A DNA stretch of 64,000 nucleotides from Bacillota bacterium (GCA_023428025.1 JAEYZN010000006.1:74165-138164); one strand, 5' to 3'. Shown: positions 42,851 to 52,278, counted from the first letter of the stretch. Numbers and translations: made by a program. Notes: a model not told the origin generated them from the sequence alone.

Positions 42851-45523
42851 ATGGGACTGATAAGAAACGTGATCGGCGGAAGCAATGAAGGCAAGGTCAA
42901 AAAGATACGCAAGATTGCGGACGCCGTGGTCAAGCTGGAAGACGAATACAGGAAACTGAGCGACAGCGCGCTGCAGGCCAAAACGCAGGAGTTCAAAAAG
43001 CGCTACGAAAATGGCGAGAGTCTGGACGACCTGCTGCCCGAGGTGTTCGCGCAGGTGCGCGAGGCGGCGGACCGGGTGCTGGGCATGCGGCACTTCTACG
43101 TCCAGCTCATCGGCGGTATCGTGCTCCATCAGGGGCGCATCGCCGAGATGAAGACGGGCGAAGGCAAAACGCTGGTCGCCACGCTGGCGGTGTGCCTGAA
43201 CGCGCTGACCGGCAAGGGCGTGCACGTCGTCACCGTCAACGATTACCTCGCCAAGAGAGACTCGGAGTGGATGGGCAAGCTGTACACCTTCCTCGGCTTC
43301 TCGGTGGGCCTCGTGATCCACGCGATCCCGGCGGAGGAGAGGCGCGCCAACTATTACTGCGACATCGTCTACGGCACCAACAACGAATTCGGTTTCGACT
43401 ATTTGAGGGACAACATGGTCATCCGCAAGGAACGCATGGTGCAGCGCGAGCTGGCCTTCGCCGTTGTGGACGAGGTGGACAGCATACTGATCGACGAAGC
43501 GCGCACGCCGCTCATCATCTCGGGCGCGGGCGACAAGAGCACCGACATGTACGCCACAGTGGACCGCTTCGTGAAAAAGCTCAAGATAGAGGACGACTTC
43601 ACCGTCGATGAAAAGCTCAAGGCCATCAACCTGACGGAGGAAGGCATTGCCAAGTCGGAAAGGGAATTCGGCGTCGAGAACCTGTCGGACGTGGAGAACA
43701 CCGAGCTCAACCACCACATCAATCAGGCGCTCAAGGCCAACAACCTGATGAAGCGCGATATCGACTATGTCGTCAAGGACGGGCAGGTCATCATCGTGGA
43801 CGAGTTCACGGGCCGCCTGATGATGGGCCGCCGTTATTCTGAAGGGCTGCACCAGGCCATCGAGGCGAAGGAGAACGTGAAGGTGGAGCGTGAGACCCGG
43901 ACGCTGGCCACCATCACCTTCCAGAACTATTTCCGCATGTACGAAAAGCTGTCCGGCATGACGGGTACGGCGAAGACGGAAGAGGACGAATTCCAGGGCA
44001 TCTACAACCTGGACGTGGTGCAGATACCCACCAACCGCCCGATGGTCCGCGAGGATATGAACGACGTCATCTACGCCACCGAAGCGGGCAAGTTCCGCGC
44101 CGTGGTGGAGGAGGTGGGGCGCGTGCACGCCACCGGCCGTCCGGTGCTGGTGGGCACGGTGTCGGTGGAAAAGTCCGAGCGGCTGTCCGGCATGCTCACG
44201 CGCAGCGGCGTGAAGCACAACGTGCTGAACGCGAAGAACCACGAGAAGGAAGCGTTGATCGTCGCGCAGGCGGGCAAGAAGAACGCCGTCACCATCGCGA
44301 CCAACATGGCCGGCCGCGGTACCGACATCATATTGGGCGGCAACCCGGACTTCGCGTCGCGCGCCGACATGCGCACCGAGGATTTCACAGAGGAGTTGAT
44401 CGAGGCGGGAATCGGTCACGCGCCTACGGAGGACGAAGACATCTTAAGAGCCCGCAAGCGCTATGCCGAGCTGCTGGATAAGCACAGGAAGGCGATGCAG
44501 CCGGAGCACGACGAGGTGGTGAGCTTGGGCGGCCTGCACATCGTGGGCACAGAGCGGCACGAATCCCGCCGTATCGACAACCAGCTTCGCGGCCGCAGCG
44601 GCCGCCAGGGCGACCCCGGTTCGTCGGTGTTCTATATCTCGCTGGAGGATGACCTGATGCGCCTGTTTGGCGGCGAACGCGTGCAGGGCATCATGACCTC
44701 TGTCAGCAAGGACGACGACATCCCGCTGACCTTCGGGCTGCTGACCAAGCAGATCGAGTCGGCGCAGAAGCGCATCGAATACCGCAACTACGAAATCAGA
44801 AAGAACGTGCTGCAGTTCGACGACGTGATGAACAAGCAGCGCGAGCTGATCTACTCCCAGCGCCGCCGCGTGCTGATGGGCGAGGATGTCCGCGAGAACG
44901 TCATGGATATGCTGGACACGCTGTTGGGCGAGATGTTCCCGGTGTATTGCCCGGAGAATACCTTTCCCGAGGAATGGGACATCGCGGGCATGACGGAATA
45001 TTTCAGCAAGATATTCCTGCCCAAGGGCGCGCTGCTGTTCAAGCCGGAGGAGGTCGACGAGCTGGAGCATAAATCCGCCAAAGAGCGCATCCGCGAGCTG
45101 GCGAAGCAGTTCTACAGCCTCAAGGAGCAGGAGATCGAGCAGGGCGGTCAGAACATGCGCGAGATCGAGCGCATCCTGCTGCTGCGCGCTGTGGACACCA
45201 AATGGATGGCGCATATCGACGCGATGGACCAGCTGCGGCAGGGTATCGGCCTGCGCGCCTACGGCCAGAGGGACCCCATCATCGAGTATCGCCGCGAAGG
45301 CTTCGACATGTTCGACGAGATGATCCGCGAGATACAGGAAGACACCGTGACGATGCTCTACCACGTGAAGCTGACCACAAAGCCGATGCAGCGTGAAGCG
45401 CCGCGCGTGGTGGAACCGCCCAAAAAGGCGGTGGATTCCAGCGGCAACAAGCTGGGAAGAAACGCGCCGTGCCCGTGCGGAAGCGGTAAAAAATATAAGA
45501 ATTGCTGCGGACGGGAGCAGTAG
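42851..45523 (+). CDS. secA: Protein translocase ATPase SecA
   Basis: The 890-residue SecA has Walker A MKTGEGKTL, DEAD-type VVDEVDSILIDEAR, the preprotein cross-linking domain, NMAGRGTDIILGG and LRGRSGRQGDPGSS helicase motifs, and a C-terminal zinc-binding SEC-C tail CPCGSGKKYKNCCG. It drives export through SecYEG. AAGGGGAA precedes ATG 42851. prfB follows after 8 bases, the order found in many Firmicutes. Confidence 0.97.
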   Translation: MGLIRNVIGGSNEGKVKKIRKIADAVVKLEDEYRKLSDSALQAKTQEFKKRYENGESLDDLLPEVFAQVREAADRVLGMRHFYVQLIGGIVLHQGRIAEMKTGEGKTLVATLAVCLNALTGKGVHVVTVNDYLAKRDSEWMGKLYTFLGFSVGLVIHAIPAEERRANYYCDIVYGTNNEFGFDYLRDNMVIRKERMVQRELAFAVVDEVDSILIDEARTPLIISGAGDKSTDMYATVDRFVKKLKIEDDFTVDEKLKAINLTEEGIAKSEREFGVENLSDVENTELNHHINQALKANNLMKRDIDYVVKDGQVIIVDEFTGRLMMGRRYSEGLHQAIEAKENVKVERETRTLATITFQNYFRMYEKLSGMTGTAKTEEDEFQGIYNLDVVQIPTNRPMVREDMNDVIYATEAGKFRAVVEEVGRVHATGRPVLVGTVSVEKSERLSGMLTRSGVKHNVLNAKNHEKEALIVAQAGKKNAVTIATNMAGRGTDIILGGNPDFASRADMRTEDFTEELIEAGIGHAPTEDEDILRARKRYAELLDKHRKAMQPEHDEVVSLGGLHIVGTERHESRRIDNQLRGRSGRQGDPGSSVFYISLEDDLMRLFGGERVQGIMTSVSKDDDIPLTFGLLTKQIESAQKRIEYRNYEIRKNVLQFDDVMNKQRELIYSQRRRVLMGEDVRENVMDMLDTLLGEMFPVYCPENTFPEEWDIAGMTEYFSKIFLPKGALLFKPEEVDELEHKSAKERIRELAKQFYSLKEQEIEQGGQNMREIERILLLRAVDTKWMAHIDAMDQLRQGIGLRAYGQRDPIIEYRREGFDMFDEMIREIQEDTVTMLYHVKLTTKPMQREAPRVVEPPKKAVDSSGNKLGRNAPCPCGSGKKYKNCCGREQ

Positions 45524-45531
45524 AGGAGCAT

Positions 45532-46632
45532 ATGCTGCAGACAGACGAAGCCAAACTGATGATAGGCGAGATACGCGCGCTGCTGGGCGAGGCCCAGAAC
45601 GCGCTGGGGCTGGAGGCGCTCAAAAAGGAGCTGGCCGATTTCCAGGCAAAAATGGAAGAGCCGGGTTTCTGGGAAAACGTACAGGAAGCCCACAAGGTCA
45701 ATAAAAAGGTCAAGCCGATCGAAGACAAGCTGGAGCAGTTCGGCAAGATCTCCGCGCGTCTGGAAGACGCGGTGGTGCTGCTGGAGCTGGTGGAAGAGGG
45801 CGGCGACGCGGACATGGCGGAGGAGCTGGCACAAGAGCTGGCCGCGCTGAAAAAGGATGTGTCCGACCTGCGGCTCAAAGCGCTGCTGCGCGGGGAATAC
45901 GACTCGAACGGCGCGATACTGTCCCTGCACGCCGGGGCGGGCGGCACCGAGGCACAGGATTGGGTGGAGATGCTTTACCGCATGTACACGCGCTGGTGCG
46001 AACGCAAGAAATACACCGTCAAGGTGCTGGACTTTCTGGCGGGCGACGAAGCGGGCATCAAGAGCGTCACGTTCGAGGTGATCGGCCTCAACGCGTACGG
46101 CTATCTGAAAGCGGAGAAGGGCGTGCACCGGCTGGTGCGCATATCCCCGTTCGACTCATCCGCACGGCGCCATACGTCCTTCGCGTCGCTGGACGTGATG
46201 CCCGATCTGGAAGACGACGAAGGAGACATCGAGATCAACAGCGACGACCTGAGGGTAGATACGTATCGGTCCTCCGGCGCGGGCGGACAGCACGTCAACA
46301 AGACCGAATCGGCGATCCGCATCACGCATCTGCCCACCGGCATCGTGGTGCAGTGCCAGAACGAACGCTCGCAGATACAGAACCGCGAGACGGCGATGCG
46401 CATGCTGAGATCGAAGCTCATCGAAAAGCGCGAGAGCGAGAGGTTGCGCGAGATACAGGAGATAAAGGGAGAGATGAAAAAGATCGAATGGGGCAGCCAG
46501 ATCCGTTCCTACGTGTTTCATCCCTACAGCATGGTGAAGGACCACAGAACCAGTGAGGAGACGGGCAACGTTTCGGCGGTGATGGACGGCGAGATCGACA
46601 ACTTCATTAACGCTTACCTCGCGGTGTCTTAA
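45532..46632 (+). CDS. prfB: Peptide chain release factor 2
   Basis: The 366-residue RF2 has the tripeptide anticodon-like SPF (ISPFDSSARR) for UGA/UAA recognition and the catalytic GGQ in SGAGGQHVNKTESA. The frame is open without interruption from ATG 45532 (after AGAGGAGC) to the stop, so the usual programmed +1 frameshift near codon 25 is absent. The frame also extends 10 codons upstream into secA, but that part lacks a site. Confidence 0.95.
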   Translation: MLQTDEAKLMIGEIRALLGEAQNALGLEALKKELADFQAKMEEPGFWENVQEAHKVNKKVKPIEDKLEQFGKISARLEDAVVLLELVEEGGDADMAEELAQELAALKKDVSDLRLKALLRGEYDSNGAILSLHAGAGGTEAQDWVEMLYRMYTRWCERKKYTVKVLDFLAGDEAGIKSVTFEVIGLNAYGYLKAEKGVHRLVRISPFDSSARRHTSFASLDVMPDLEDDEGDIEINSDDLRVDTYRSSGAGGQHVNKTESAIRITHLPTGIVVQCQNERSQIQNRETAMRMLRSKLIEKRESERLREIQEIKGEMKKIEWGSQIRSYVFHPYSMVKDHRTSEETGNVSAVMDGEIDNFINAYLAVS

Positions 46633-46633
46633 A

Positions 46634-47452
46634 ATGTACCGGGCGGTCATATTCTTTTTCAGCGGCACCGGCAACACCTGGTGGGTGGCCGACAGGATCA
46701 AGAAACAGCTGGACGCAAGAGGCATCAATGCCGACATCGTATCGACGGACAGCGTGGACAGCAAAAAAGCGGACTGGTGGATCAAGTCGGCCGATCTTGT
46801 GCTGTTCGGCTGGCCCGCGTATGAGTACGACCTGCCTGTACCCGTTAAAACGTTCATAGACAATCTTTACGTCGTGGAGAAGGGAAAGCACGTGCATACC
46901 TTCTGCACGGCGTCTCATTTTACAGCGGACAGCGCGTACGTTTACCGCCGTCCATTCAAAGCCAGGGGCCTCACCATAGACAGCGCGGCGCATTTCACGA
47001 TGCCGTTCCACCTGTACATCACACGCGGCAGCAAAGGCCGGCCCAACGAAAAGGCAGTCCGGCGCATGTTGGCGGGCTGCGAAAGAAAAGTGGACACCTA
47101 TGTGAAGGCGCTGTTGGAGGGCCGCGCGGTCATAAAAGGACGCGGCCTTGGGTGGCTGGGGGCGATTCAGCGCCTGCCTTACCGCTTTGGCGCTGCCCGC
47201 CGCAGAAACCGCATGGCGGTGGACGAAGCGCGCTGCACACGCTGCGGCGCGTGCGCGCAGATGTGCCCCGTCAAAAACATCACGCTGGATGCCGTGCCGC
47301 AATTTCTGGGCAACTGCGCCCGGTGCCTGCGCTGCTACGCGTTTTGCCCGGCCTCGGCCATCAGCATCGATGGCTGCCTGCATGATGTGAGCCCTGGGCG
47401 CCCATACGCCCTTCCCGACAAGCGCTTCAAGCCCTACATGCTGATAAAATAA
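46634..47452 (+). CDS. EFR1-type flavodoxin/ferredoxin fusion protein
   Basis: The 272-residue protein has an N-terminal flavodoxin-like domain (FFSGTGNTWWVADRI for FMN phosphate, GWPAYEYDLPVP) and a C-terminal two-cluster ferredoxin (CTRCGACAQMCPVKN and CARCLRCYAFCP). EFR1-family proteins are thought to shuttle electrons; the partner is unknown. It starts one base after the prfB stop with only a weak ribosome binding site, so translation may be coupled. Confidence 0.85.
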   Translation: MYRAVIFFFSGTGNTWWVADRIKKQLDARGINADIVSTDSVDSKKADWWIKSADLVLFGWPAYEYDLPVPVKTFIDNLYVVEKGKHVHTFCTASHFTADSAYVYRRPFKARGLTIDSAAHFTMPFHLYITRGSKGRPNEKAVRRMLAGCERKVDTYVKALLEGRAVIKGRGLGWLGAIQRLPYRFGAARRRNRMAVDEARCTRCGACAQMCPVKNITLDAVPQFLGNCARCLRCYAFCPASAISIDGCLHDVSPGRPYALPDKRFKPYMLIK

Positions 47453-47478
47453 CCCAACCGACACCGCTAAAAGTGCAA

Positions 47479-47507
47479 GTATACATGACCGTGCCTGTGC
47501 ATATATT
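47479..47507 (+). promoter_or_regulatory. Possible sporulation (sigma-E-like) promoter of yabP-yabQ
   Basis: GTATACA, 14 bases, CATATATT, resembling the sigma-E pattern (ATA at -35, CATAnnnT at -10), 33 bases before yabP. It lies inside a dyad AAAGTGCA ... TGCACTTT (about 47470-47521). In Bacillus yabP and yabQ are sigma-E dependent. Confidence 0.35.
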
Positions 47508-47540
47508 CTATTGTGCACTTTAGAAAAAAGGAGCCGGATC

Positions 47541-47840
47541 ATGTATATTGAGGAACCAAACGAAAGACCGATCAATAAGTCGCCTCACAAGGTTGTGATC
47601 GATTCGCGGAGCAAGGTGGTTATCACGGCGGTGGAAGACGTGGACAGCTTCAATGAAAACGAAGTCATCCTGTTGACCAATCACGGCTTTATCACCATCA
47701 CCGGTGAAGACCTGCACATCAGCAAGCTGAACCTGGAAGAAGGGCAGCTGGTGGTGGAGGGCAAAATCCAAAGCATCGACTACGCGGATCATGAGGAGGA
47801 GCGCGCCAAGCGCGGTGTGTTCTCAAGGGTGTTCAAGTAA
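47541..47840 (+). CDS. yabP: Sporulation protein YabP
   Basis: The 99-residue YabP/YqfC-family protein has RSKVVITAVEDVDSFNENEV, LLTNHGFITITGEDLHISKL and LEEGQLVVEGKI. YabP is made in the mother cell during sporulation and is required for spore formation in Bacillus. ATG 47541 follows AAAAGGAG. It is directly followed by yabQ, as in Bacillus. Confidence 0.92.
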   Translation: MYIEEPNERPINKSPHKVVIDSRSKVVITAVEDVDSFNENEVILLTNHGFITITGEDLHISKLNLEEGQLVVEGKIQSIDYADHEEERAKRGVFSRVFK

Positions 47841-47851
47841 GGTGCGGCGTC

Positions 47852-48190
47852 ATGGAAACGACAGCGCCGCAGATCTACATATTCATAATCACCCTGTACG
47901 GCGGCATACTTGCGGGCGTTGCGTACGATATCTATCGTTGCATCCGCAAGGTTGCGAAGAAAGGCCGCTGGCTGACGGCGCTGCTTGACACGCTGTTTAT
48001 CATCACGCTGGGGCTTATTGTGTTGGCGGCGCTGTATTTCGCCAATCAGGGAGAACTGAGGTTGTTCACGTTTGTAGGGCTGGCGCTTGGCTTCGCGCTT
48101 TATATGGCGGGGCTCTCGCTGTTTGTCAACTTTGTGGCGAAAAAAATCAAACAGCGGTTCAGCAAAGACAGCACAGAGAAAAAAGATTAA
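47852..48190 (+). CDS. yabQ: Spore cortex biosynthesis protein YabQ
   Basis: The 112-residue membrane protein has the YabQ opening YIFIITLYGGILAGVAYDIYR, three to four hydrophobic segments and a basic tail. YabQ is an outer-forespore membrane protein needed for cortex formation. It lies 11 bases after yabP, followed by divIC as in Bacillus. Confidence 0.9.
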   Translation: METTAPQIYIFIITLYGGILAGVAYDIYRCIRKVAKKGRWLTALLDTLFIITLGLIVLAALYFANQGELRLFTFVGLALGFALYMAGLSLFVNFVAKKIKQRFSKDSTEKKD

Positions 48191-48318
48191 GAATGTATGC
48201 AATCAGGCAGGATACAGCCCTGTCTATGTCGAAATATATACGTATTGTTATGTTATTTGTGTTTGGTCGCGGCATATATATAAAGATAAAAACAGCCGCA
48301 ATGTATTTGTGAGGGGTC

Positions 48319-48609
48319 ATGAAAAAGAGAACAATAAAACTCAGGTTCAAGCTTTTGCTGCTGGCCTGCTTTTTGACCTATACGGGCTTCGTGATATTCT
48401 CTCAGCAGGCCAATATAGGGGAACTCAAGGCGGAACAGGAGCAGCTGACGCAGCAGTATGAGCAGCTTCAGACGGATCTCAGCCGTTTGCAGCACAAAAG
48501 CGAATACATGAACACGAAGGATTATGTTGAAAACGCCGCGCGGGATCGGTTCGGGCTGGTTTACAACGGAGAGTTGATTTTTGAGGCGGAAAATGAAAAC
48601 GAAAACTGA
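48319..48609 (+). CDS. divIC: Septum formation initiator (DivIC/FtsB-like)
   Basis: The 96-residue bitopic protein has a basic N-terminus, one membrane segment (about 11-28), a coiled coil (about 32-65) and the DivIC/FtsB signature DYVENAARDRFGLVYNGE. It works with DivIB and FtsL in the divisome. GTGAGGGGTC precedes ATG 48319. Position after yabQ supports DivIC. Confidence 0.9.
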   Translation: MKKRTIKLRFKLLLLACFLTYTGFVIFSQQANIGELKAEQEQLTQQYEQLQTDLSRLQHKSEYMNTKDYVENAARDRFGLVYNGELIFEAENENEN

Positions 48610-48623
48610 ATCGGGTTCATACT

Positions 48624-48643
48624 AAGCGCGTGAGCGCTTTTTT
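48624..48643 (+). terminator. Terminator after divIC
   Basis: AAGCGC and GCGCTT pair around GTGA, followed by TTTTTT. Confidence 0.8.
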
Positions 48644-48696
48644 CATGTTATAATCAAATTATAATCAAAACCGAAACACACAAAGGAGTGGCATCA

Positions 48697-49626
48697 ATGC
48701 GATACGCGGTGGTGGATATTGGGACAAACTCGGCGAGATTGATGATCGCGCGCGTCGATAACGGCGCGGTGATTGCGGAATACAAGACTCTGAGGCTCAT
48801 CAGGGTGGGCGAAGGCATGGTGGAGCGGCGGATCATCGTTCCCGCCGCGATGGAGCGCACCAAGCAGGCGCTGAATGAGTTTCATAAGATCAGCAAAAGC
48901 CACGGTGCGCTGGACGCGTTTTACTGCTTTGCCACCAGCGCTGTGCGCGACGCGGAAAACAGATACGATTTCACGGACTATATCCGCCGGGAATGCGGCG
49001 TGGAAGTGGACATCATATCGGGTGACAGGGAAGCGATGCTGGGCTTTGCCGGATGCATTGACGGCTTCGGGGGCATGTTCGATATCGGCGGCGGCAGCAC
49101 AGAGGTGATGACGGGCACGCTGGACGAGCCTGCTTATCAACACAGCTTTCAGATTGGCACCGTCCGACTGCTTCAGATGTTCCCGTCGGCGGATGAAGCC
49201 GACCCGAAGGCGTTTGACAGCGCCCGTGCGCATATACGCAGCATGCTCACAAACATACCGGCAGTGGTCGGATTCACCTACACCGCCATCGGCGGCACGG
49301 CCACGGCGCTCGCGGCCATCGACCTGAAGCTGGCCGAATATGACGCGGAACGCGTGCATGGACGCGTTCTCAGCCTGGATGCGGTTCGGGAAATTGAGTG
49401 CATGCTGATGAGCAAGACCAAGGAGCAACGCAAGCGGATGAACGGCCTTGAAGAGAAGAAAGCGGATGTGATCGTGTTCGGCGCAATGCTGTGCAGCGAG
49501 TTTATGAAGGCCGCAGGGGCAAACAGCATCGTCGTGAGCGACAGCGATAACCTGGAGGGCTATTTAAAGCTCACTCTTGGTCTTGTCCGCACGCCTGCGG
49601 GCTGTTCAGCGCCTGCTGGTACGTGA
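48697..49626 (+). CDS. Ppx/GppA family phosphatase
   Basis: The 309-residue protein has the actin-fold Ppx/GppA motifs VVDIGTNSARLMIARV, FATSAVRDAENR, GGMFDIGGGSTEVM and YTAIGGTATALAAI. Members hydrolyse polyphosphate or pppGpp; the single-domain length favours the short exopolyphosphatase type. AAAGGAG lies 8 bases before ATG 48697. Its last 56 bases overlap the 3' end of the converging transporter gene. Confidence 0.9.
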   Translation: MRYAVVDIGTNSARLMIARVDNGAVIAEYKTLRLIRVGEGMVERRIIVPAAMERTKQALNEFHKISKSHGALDAFYCFATSAVRDAENRYDFTDYIRRECGVEVDIISGDREAMLGFAGCIDGFGGMFDIGGGSTEVMTGTLDEPAYQHSFQIGTVRLLQMFPSADEADPKAFDSARAHIRSMLTNIPAVVGFTYTAIGGTATALAAIDLKLAEYDAERVHGRVLSLDAVREIECMLMSKTKEQRKRMNGLEEKKADVIVFGAMLCSEFMKAAGANSIVVSDSDNLEGYLKLTLGLVRTPAGCSAPAGT

Positions 49627-51079
49627 GGACCTTCTCGCGGTCCAGCGTGTATTTTCTGGCGAAAATAAGCGCGAGCGTAAAGCAGACAAGGAACCCTGAG
49701 GGCAGTATCAAACCGAGCTTTAAGTAGACGTTTTCAGGCTGTATGGCTATGGCGCTGTACCCCAGGACGCTTTCCGGCGTCTGCACGGCTGTGGACTTGA
49801 AGCCGATCACATCCAGCAGCACGCCGATAACGAACAGAGCGGCGGACTGAGACAACTTGTAAATGAACGTGGCGCAGCCGTAGAACATGCCTTCCTTGCG
49901 CGTGCCGGACTCATACGCGTCTTTGTCGATGGTGTCTGTTATCATGGAATAGGGGATTGACACGCTGCCGCCCATTGAGAATCCCATCAGAACAGCCGCC
50001 GGCAGTATCGTCAGGTAGTGTTCGGAGACCCATTCATGGGCGAAAACATAGACGAAAAACAGCCCGGAAACGGCGATGTTGACATACAGGCAGATGACGA
50101 GCGCCCTGCGTTTGTCGAGCTTGTTCGCGACAGCGACCCACGCAGGCTGCGCCAGCAGCGCCGTTGCGAACAGCGCGCCGAAAATCAGCGCGATCTGCTT
50201 GTTTTCAAATCCGAACGTGAATGTGAACACGTGCATGCCCACCGCGATGACGATGGCCATCGCCATGTTGATAAACAGCAGCGCCATGCTGACATTGCGG
50301 AAATCAGACAGCTTGAGCGCCTCGAGGACCTCCTTGAAAAGCTCCATGATCGGGTTGCGTTTCACCTTGGGAACAGTGTAAACACAGCGGTGCTTGAACG
50401 TAAGGATCAGGCACACGGCGGCACATACCAGCACGATCACCGATGAAACAAGCCCCATGGACGCGTAGGCCTCGGGGTTCAGCTGTCCGTTCGCGAACTG
50501 CTCCGTCGGGCGGAAAAACGTGGTCATGGCGATAACAGACGGGAATATGAAGCCGAGGAAAAAGAACGCGGTGCGGTATGACTGAACAGCAGTGCGTTCG
50601 TTGTAATCGCTGGAAAGCTCCGCGCCGAGCGCCATATACGGCGTGGTATATATCGTCGAAAAAGTCTTGAACAGTATGAGCAGCGCCGCCACCCAGATGA
50701 CCTTGACGGTGCCGGCGTCCCCGCCACGCAGTTGCGGGTCCACCCGCCAGATCAGGAAATTTACCAGCGCAAAACCGATAGAGCCGATGAATATGTAGAA
50801 CAGCCGCCGGCCGAACAGTATTTTCTTGTTGGTATGGTCGGAGATATAGCCCATCACGGGGTCAGTCACGGCGTCCCAGATGGTGCTGACAGATATCAGC
50901 GTACCCGCCAGAGCACCGGAAATGCCCAGCAGCTCCGTGCAGTAAAACAGAAGGAACCCGGACAACAGCTGAGATGGTATCGCGTAGCCCAGCGTGCCGA
51001 TGCCGTAGCCGAGCTTGACGCCGAAGGGAATCTGGTGCGTTGTTGTCGCTTTGCTGTCAGGCCTTTTTGAGATGTTCAT
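49571..51079 (-). CDS. MelB-like MFS_2/GPH transporter
   Basis: The 502-residue, 12-helix protein of the GPH/MFS_2 family has GVKLGYGIGTLGYAIPSQL, the cation-site region TIWDAVTDPVMGYISDHT and a long polar loop. It starts at ATG 51079, overlapping the stop of the acyltransferase gene by 4 bases (ATGA), so the two are co-translated. The family includes sugar symporters and the animal lysophosphatidylcholine symporter MFSD2A. Coupling to a PlsC-like enzyme makes a lysophospholipid or fatty-acid-conjugate substrate worth considering; a sugar is the default. Confidence 0.85.
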   Translation of the reverse strand: MNISKRPDSKATTTHQIPFGVKLGYGIGTLGYAIPSQLLSGFLLFYCTELLGISGALAGTLISVSTIWDAVTDPVMGYISDHTNKKILFGRRLFYIFIGSIGFALVNFLIWRVDPQLRGGDAGTVKVIWVAALLILFKTFSTIYTTPYMALGAELSSDYNERTAVQSYRTAFFFLGFIFPSVIAMTTFFRPTEQFANGQLNPEAYASMGLVSSVIVLVCAAVCLILTFKHRCVYTVPKVKRNPIMELFKEVLEALKLSDFRNVSMALLFINMAMAIVIAVGMHVFTFTFGFENKQIALIFGALFATALLAQPAWVAVANKLDKRRALVICLYVNIAVSGLFFVYVFAHEWVSEHYLTILPAAVLMGFSMGGSVSIPYSMITDTIDKDAYESGTRKEGMFYGCATFIYKLSQSAALFVIGVLLDVIGFKSTAVQTPESVLGYSAIAIQPENVYLKLGLILPSGFLVCFTLALIFARKYTLDREKVLTYQQALNSPQACGQDQE

Positions 51080-52278
51080 TCGTCTGCTGTTATCCTTTCC
51101 CGGGCAAGGTCTACGGCGCATTGCCATTTATATGCCGATACATGCGGGCTTTCGAAGCCGATGCGGTAATCGACGGACTGATATCTGAATTCCAGGAGGC
51201 TTTGGAAATACACGTTGATGCCCGATATTCCGGCCAGATCAAAGCCGTATCGGCCGATGATGATCTGCTGCCGCGTCAGCACGGCTTTGCCGCCGTCGAT
51301 CACTTTGTAGGGCTCCTCGCGCGTTTTGGCGCTCAGCAGTATGCCGCCGTCGTCCGCTATCAGACGATTGGCCTCGGGATGCGCTGCAAAAAGCGATCTC
51401 AGTTGGCCTTGCTGCCAGCTGCTGATCCTGTCAAGGCTGTCTGCGGGCAGCTCGCCGCTGTCCGAATGCAGGAAACCGTATACGTCCAAAGCAAACCGCG
51501 CGTTGCAGGCGGTGCACCAGACGCTCTTGCCGGACGAGGTAACGGTACCAAGAGCGCCGCAGGCGGGGCACATGAACATCAGCCGTTCCAGCCCTTTGCT
51601 TAAGGACCTCCCGCGGAAAGGAATGCGGGCCTCGCGCTGCCAGTCATACTCGTTGTGCGTCAGGGCCTTTAGAACCCTTTTTTGGACTTCTTCGAGGCTG
51701 AGGTCTTCGCCTTCCTGAATGATGGCGTCAAGGTGCACCTCAACGCGTCCGTGGCGCTTTGTATCGGCCCAGCGGGGCTCGGACAGGTATGCGCCGCACA
51801 GCTTTGCCGCCACGACGGGTATTTTCAGCATCTCTATCAGCCTGAATGTCGCGGGCGTGATGGGCCCGGTCATGCCGTCCCAGTTGCGGCCCCCCTCGGG
51901 GAATATGCCCACGATACCGCCGCGCCGCACCACGTCGATGATCTGGCGGATCGCCGCCACGTCGCTGACGGATTTCCGCTTGGGTATGTAATCCACCAGG
52001 TGAAGCAGGCGGCTGAGCACCTTTTTCTTGAACACGCCGTCCGTTACCACAAAGCGAATGGGGCGTGAAAAGAAACACTGTAAAAACAGGCCGTCAAAGT
52101 TGTTGGTGTGATTACCAATCAGAATGAACGGCCCTTTTTTGGGAACAGGGGAGAGCTTGAAACATTTCAGCCTGTAGCGCAGCCTGACATATAGTCCGAA
52201 CGTGGCCTGATACAGGCACAGCAGCGTGTATTGCGCCAATGTTTTTGCCCATCCGGTCGAACTCCCGCTTTTTTTCAA
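51076..52278 (-). CDS. PlsC-like 1-acylglycerol-3-phosphate acyltransferase with zinc-ribbon
   Basis: The 400-residue protein has acyltransferase motifs NHTNNFD (H-x4-D, catalytic), a PIRFVVTDGVFKKK block, FPEGGRNWDG and the fourth motif PVVAAKLCG. After about residue 230 a zinc-ribbon-like CPAC...WCTAC segment begins a C-terminal domain not found in ordinary PlsC (about 240 residues). The second TTG (52278) lies 6 bases after AAGGAG and gives a MKKS start; the TTG two codons earlier abuts the site. It is the first gene of a two-gene operon with the MelB-like transporter. Confidence 0.82.
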   Translation of the reverse strand: MKKSGSSTGWAKTLAQYTLLCLYQATFGLYVRLRYRLKCFKLSPVPKKGPFILIGNHTNNFDGLFLQCFFSRPIRFVVTDGVFKKKVLSRLLHLVDYIPKRKSVSDVAAIRQIIDVVRRGGIVGIFPEGGRNWDGMTGPITPATFRLIEMLKIPVVAAKLCGAYLSEPRWADTKRHGRVEVHLDAIIQEGEDLSLEEVQKRVLKALTHNEYDWQREARIPFRGRSLSKGLERLMFMCPACGALGTVTSSGKSVWCTACNARFALDVYGFLHSDSGELPADSLDRISSWQQGQLRSLFAAHPEANRLIADDGGILLSAKTREEPYKVIDGGKAVLTRQQIIIGRYGFDLAGISGINVYFQSLLEFRYQSVDYRIGFESPHVSAYKWQCAVDLARERITADE

